Source: WYZ-LMO6 sp964509845 (lineage in GTDB: Archaea; Hadarchaeota; Hadarchaeia; Hadarchaeales; WYZ-LMO6). Taken from it: a DNA stretch of 31,527 nucleotides. Positions 29,263 through 31,527 of this stretch are shown piece after piece; position 1 is the first letter of the stretch, and each line of letters starts with the position of its first letter. The notes under the pieces were generated by a model. It saw only the letters and a program-made list of their open reading frames with translations. It made no database searches and was not told the DNA's origin. Where the stretch lies: contig CAZDZG010000009.1 of assembly GCA_964509845.1 (NCBI GenBank), positions 1-31,527 on the forward strand, written 5' to 3'. The translations under genes and the position numbers were made by a program.

Positions 29263-31527
29263 TCATCCCTCCTTCACCCTCACCAGCCTTGGAACTAGGG
29301 TGGGATCGGGGTTCGGGTTCTCAAATTCCTTCCATCCCTTCTCCTTCAGGAAGGCCAGCACCTCCTCCTTCATGGTCACGGGGATATCCGCCACCGTCCT
29401 CACGAAGAGGTGAAGGTCATCGGGCAGCTCCCCGAAAAGCCTGCGGTGGAGGTCTATGTAGTGGTTGAGCTTGATGGACCTTCCCTTGGTGGTATCGCTG
29501 GCCCTCATGCACAGCTTGGGGATGGCCACCATGGCCTCCTCCACCGTCTCGGCCATGAAAAAGAGGTGCTCCGGGACGGGACCCACATAGGCTTCCTTCC
29601 CCGTCCTGGCATCCAGAACCTTCCAGGCCTCCGGATCCTCCTTCCTACCCAGCAGGGCCCTCCTGTACTTGGAGCCGTGTGGACCCACGATCACGGGCAC
29701 GCCCAGCCTCCAGAATCCTGAGGCTATGGAGGAGGCCTTCTGGGAGTAGGCCCCCCAGGCCACCCCCACCGCCCCCACCCTGTTGTGGACGTAGTCGGCT
29801 ATCTCCTCGTAGTTGGCCCTGAGCCTGCGCTTGGCGAAGATGCTGGCGATCTTGATGGCGGCGCCGGCGATGTGGGAATTGGCCACGCAGGAGCCGCAGT
29901 TGACCAGGCCCCCCGCGTCGAAGACCCCGGGATAGGTCTCGTAGAGGCTCTGCCCGTTCTCATCCCGGTACATCCCTATGGCCATGGCCGAGCATCCGGT
30001 GGTGACGACGATGTACTTCCTCCTGGCGAACTCCTCCGCCATCCTGGCCACCTCCTTCCAGCTCCCGGGGAAATTGGAGCAACCCACGAAGGCCACCACC
30101 CCCGGAATCTCCCCCATGACGATGGGCTGTCCCACCCTCCTTATCTCCACATCCTGGATGGCACCTCTCCCCGCCCTCATCCTGAACCTCTCCTCCGCCG
30201 TCTCCAGACGATGGGCCCCCACGATCAGGGTGTGGGGCTTTATCCCCGCCGGGCATATTCCCCCCTGCTCGCACCTCCCGCATCCCACGCAGGGCTCGTA
30301 GAGCTCGGAGAGGGGCCCCAGGTTCCCCTTCGCCGCCTCCGCCAGGGCCTTGGGAATGGGAAGGGTGTTGGGGCAGGCCCTCACGCAGGAGGAGCAGGCG
30401 CTGCACTTCCTGGCCTCCTCCACGATCCCCTCCTTGGAGGGGATGATCCCCATTTTTCTCCTCTTCGGGGCTATCTCCATGGCCACCCTCACCGCCACCT
30501 CCCCCGCCTTCTCCGAATCCAAGATGGCCACACCCGGAAGCTTCCCCTCCACCAGATCCTTCACGATCTGATCGGGGGGATCCCTGGTTCTGTCGGGGAG
30601 GCCCTGGAGGTTCTTGTAGTGGGTCGCGATCAGGACGGCGTTGACCTTCCTGGCTTCCTCCAGGATGTCCGCCCTTATGCACTGCTCGTCCACCATGATC
30701 ACATCCGCCACCCCGGATCTGACGAAGCGGAGCTGGAAGGAAAGGGGTCCCACGATCTTGGCCTTCCTGGAGTACCTGGTGAGGTCTATGGCCGTGCAGC
30801 AGATCCCGCAGACCTCCACCTGGTCCTCCAGACCCGTCCTGGCCAGATAATCCGCCACTCCTATGGCGGGCGGAACGTTGTGCCCTATCACCAGGATGAC
30901 GGGCTTGGAGCGGTCCACCACCCCCATCCCCAGCTCCACCAGGTGGGCCTCCGGATCGGCCTTGGGGAAGCCGTAAGCTGAGATCTGGGCGATGTCCGCC
31001 ACCTCCATGACCACGTGATCGATCATCCCGGCATGGAAGACCTTGGACTCGAAATCCAGGTTGTCTCCCTCCTGTCCGGTGTGAACGCAGGAGAGGAGGT
31101 GGACGATCTCCGTCTCGCAGTAGTCCAGAACATCCTCCAGGTCCCCCAGCGTTCTGGGCTTTATCCCCGTGACCAGCCTGATGATGGGGGCCTCCAAGTA
31201 GACGTTTTCTCCCCCCACGTCCAGGGGATGATCCCTCCCGTACTTCTCGATGAGCTCTTCCAGTAGGTGCCTGGCATGGCCACAGTGGGTGGAGGCCCCC
31301 ATGGTGCAGGAAAGGAGGACTATCCTGGAGAGCTGTCCCTTCATGTCTATGCCGCAGGCCCCCCTCTTGCCCCTGCTCAGGTCGCACTTCCCGAAGGTGC
31401 AGAGGCAGCAGAGGTCGCAGAAGGGCAGATAAAAGGGCTGGTACCTCCTCAGGAGCTTCTTGTCCCAATCCCTGAGGGAGGCTATGTCGGGCATGGGGGT
31501 GGGTCCGGGCTCCTCCTCCCACTCCCT
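29263..31527 (-). CDS. cdhA: Carbon monoxide dehydrogenase alpha subunit (CdhA), 5' end outside window
   Basis: Interconverts CO and CO2 at the Ni-Fe-S C-cluster. From the ATG at 31494 it has 743 residues, but the frame stays open to the window edge and the 11 extra codons (REWEEEPGPTP) match the family's GPTxM region, so the true start is probably outside. Numbering from that ATG, Cys26-Cys47 (FCDLCCLCTFGKCDL...GACGID) bind the B- and D-type clusters; CSACSSCVRACP (364-375) and CVGCGRCEQGGICPAG (402-416) are the extra ferredoxin-like clusters of archaeal CdhA. C-cluster candidates are in STHCGHARHLL, FVGCSNFPG, TTGCSAMAIG and NCGSCVANSH. First visible gene of the operon. Confidence 0.95.
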   Translation of the reverse strand, partial: REWEEEPGPTPMPDIASLRDWDKKLLRRYQPFYLPFCDLCCLCTFGKCDLSRGKRGACGIDMKGQLSRIVLLSCTMGASTHCGHARHLLEELIEKYGRDHPLDVGGENVYLEAPIIRLVTGIKPRTLGDLEDVLDYCETEIVHLLSCVHTGQEGDNLDFESKVFHAGMIDHVVMEVADIAQISAYGFPKADPEAHLVELGMGVVDRSKPVILVIGHNVPPAIGVADYLARTGLEDQVEVCGICCTAIDLTRYSRKAKIVGPLSFQLRFVRSGVADVIMVDEQCIRADILEEARKVNAVLIATHYKNLQGLPDRTRDPPDQIVKDLVEGKLPGVAILDSEKAGEVAVRVAMEIAPKRRKMGIIPSKEGIVEEARKCSACSSCVRACPNTLPIPKALAEAAKGNLGPLSELYEPCVGCGRCEQGGICPAGIKPHTLIVGAHRLETAEERFRMRAGRGAIQDVEIRRVGQPIVMGEIPGVVAFVGCSNFPGSWKEVARMAEEFARRKYIVVTTGCSAMAIGMYRDENGQSLYETYPGVFDAGGLVNCGSCVANSHIAGAAIKIASIFAKRRLRANYEEIADYVHNRVGAVGVAWGAYSQKASSIASGFWRLGVPVIVGPHGSKYRRALLGRKEDPEAWKVLDARTGKEAYVGPVPEHLFFMAETVEEAMVAIPKLCMRASDTTKGRSIKLNHYIDLHRRLFGELPDDLHLFVRTVADIPVTMKEEVLAFLKEKGWKEFENPNPDPTLVPRLVRVKEG

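Noticed and set aside
25968..31527. Long open frames antisense to cdhA-cdhE.
   Set aside because: High GC and strong codon bias produce open antisense frames; they show no known motifs and their sequences are Gly/His/Pro-rich as expected from reversed coding DNA.
1..31527. CRISPR array, prophage, insertion sequence, rRNA or replication origin.
   Set aside because: No regularly spaced repeats, transposase or integrase motifs, phage genes, rRNA-like sequence or Orc1/Cdc6 gene with origin repeats was seen on reading both strands.

Overview
The window looks like part of an archaeal genome, probably a thermophile and probably assembled from a metagenome. The archaeal signs are an archaeal-type CoaD and pantoate kinase, an archaemetzincin, an Lsm protein, a five-gene CODH/ACS of the archaeal type that includes an epsilon subunit, a tRNA that can only fold after introns are removed, and TATA-like boxes about 25-35 nt ahead of many start codons and both tRNAs. 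GC content is high (roughly 60% or more in genes) and AGG is the main Arg codon. Two runs of exactly 100 N, each flanked by the same 55 bp on both sides, point to a scaffolded short-read assembly. I cannot assign the lineage; a Hadarchaeota-like or other deep thermophilic lineage is only a guess.

Layout. 1-2.6 kb: the end-truncated gene of a membrane-anchored or secreted protein, divergent from a metallo-beta-lactamase-fold hydrolase followed by truA. 2.6-8.0 kb: a tightly packed operon proB-proA-proC-coaD-coaBC-pantoate kinase (proline and coenzyme A synthesis). 8.0-9.6 kb: small genes (nitroreductase, an unknown 81-aa protein, a 59-aa membrane protein, a winged-helix protein, an Lsm protein). 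9.6-12.0 kb: a non-homologous end-joining cluster of Ku, a LigD-type ATP-dependent ligase and a third gene I do not recognise. 12.2-14.0 kb: tRNA-Ala(CGC), a PIN-domain protein and a thiolase, then a 340-bp non-coding stretch. 14.4-18.2 kb: a group 3b NiFe hydrogenase operon (hydB-hydG-hydD-hydA order on the minus strand). 18.3-20.0 kb: an SDR dehydrogenase and a MaoC-like hydratase that together look like a split multifunctional beta-oxidation enzyme. 20.1-20.8 kb: an intron-rich tRNA-Lys(CTT) and archaemetzincin. 20.8-24.5 kb: an unknown Cys-containing protein, a methanol/methylamine-type corrinoid protein and a DUF166 protein, convergent with a RACo-like corrinoid reductive activator. 24.6-31.5 kb: the CODH/ACS operon cdhA-cdhB-cdhC-cdhD-cdhE, with cdhA running off the right edge.

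How the parts fit. CODH/ACS makes or splits acetyl-CoA; the hydrogenase links H2 to NAD(P)H; the SDR/MaoC pair and the thiolase could turn over acyl-CoA; the CoA operon supplies the carrier. This suggests an autotrophic or acetyl-CoA-centred anaerobic lifestyle. The least explained parts are the corrinoid/DUF166/unknown set beside RACo and CODH/ACS, the third gene of the Ku-ligase cluster, the multi-intron tRNA, and the one long low-GC gap in an otherwise extremely compact layout.
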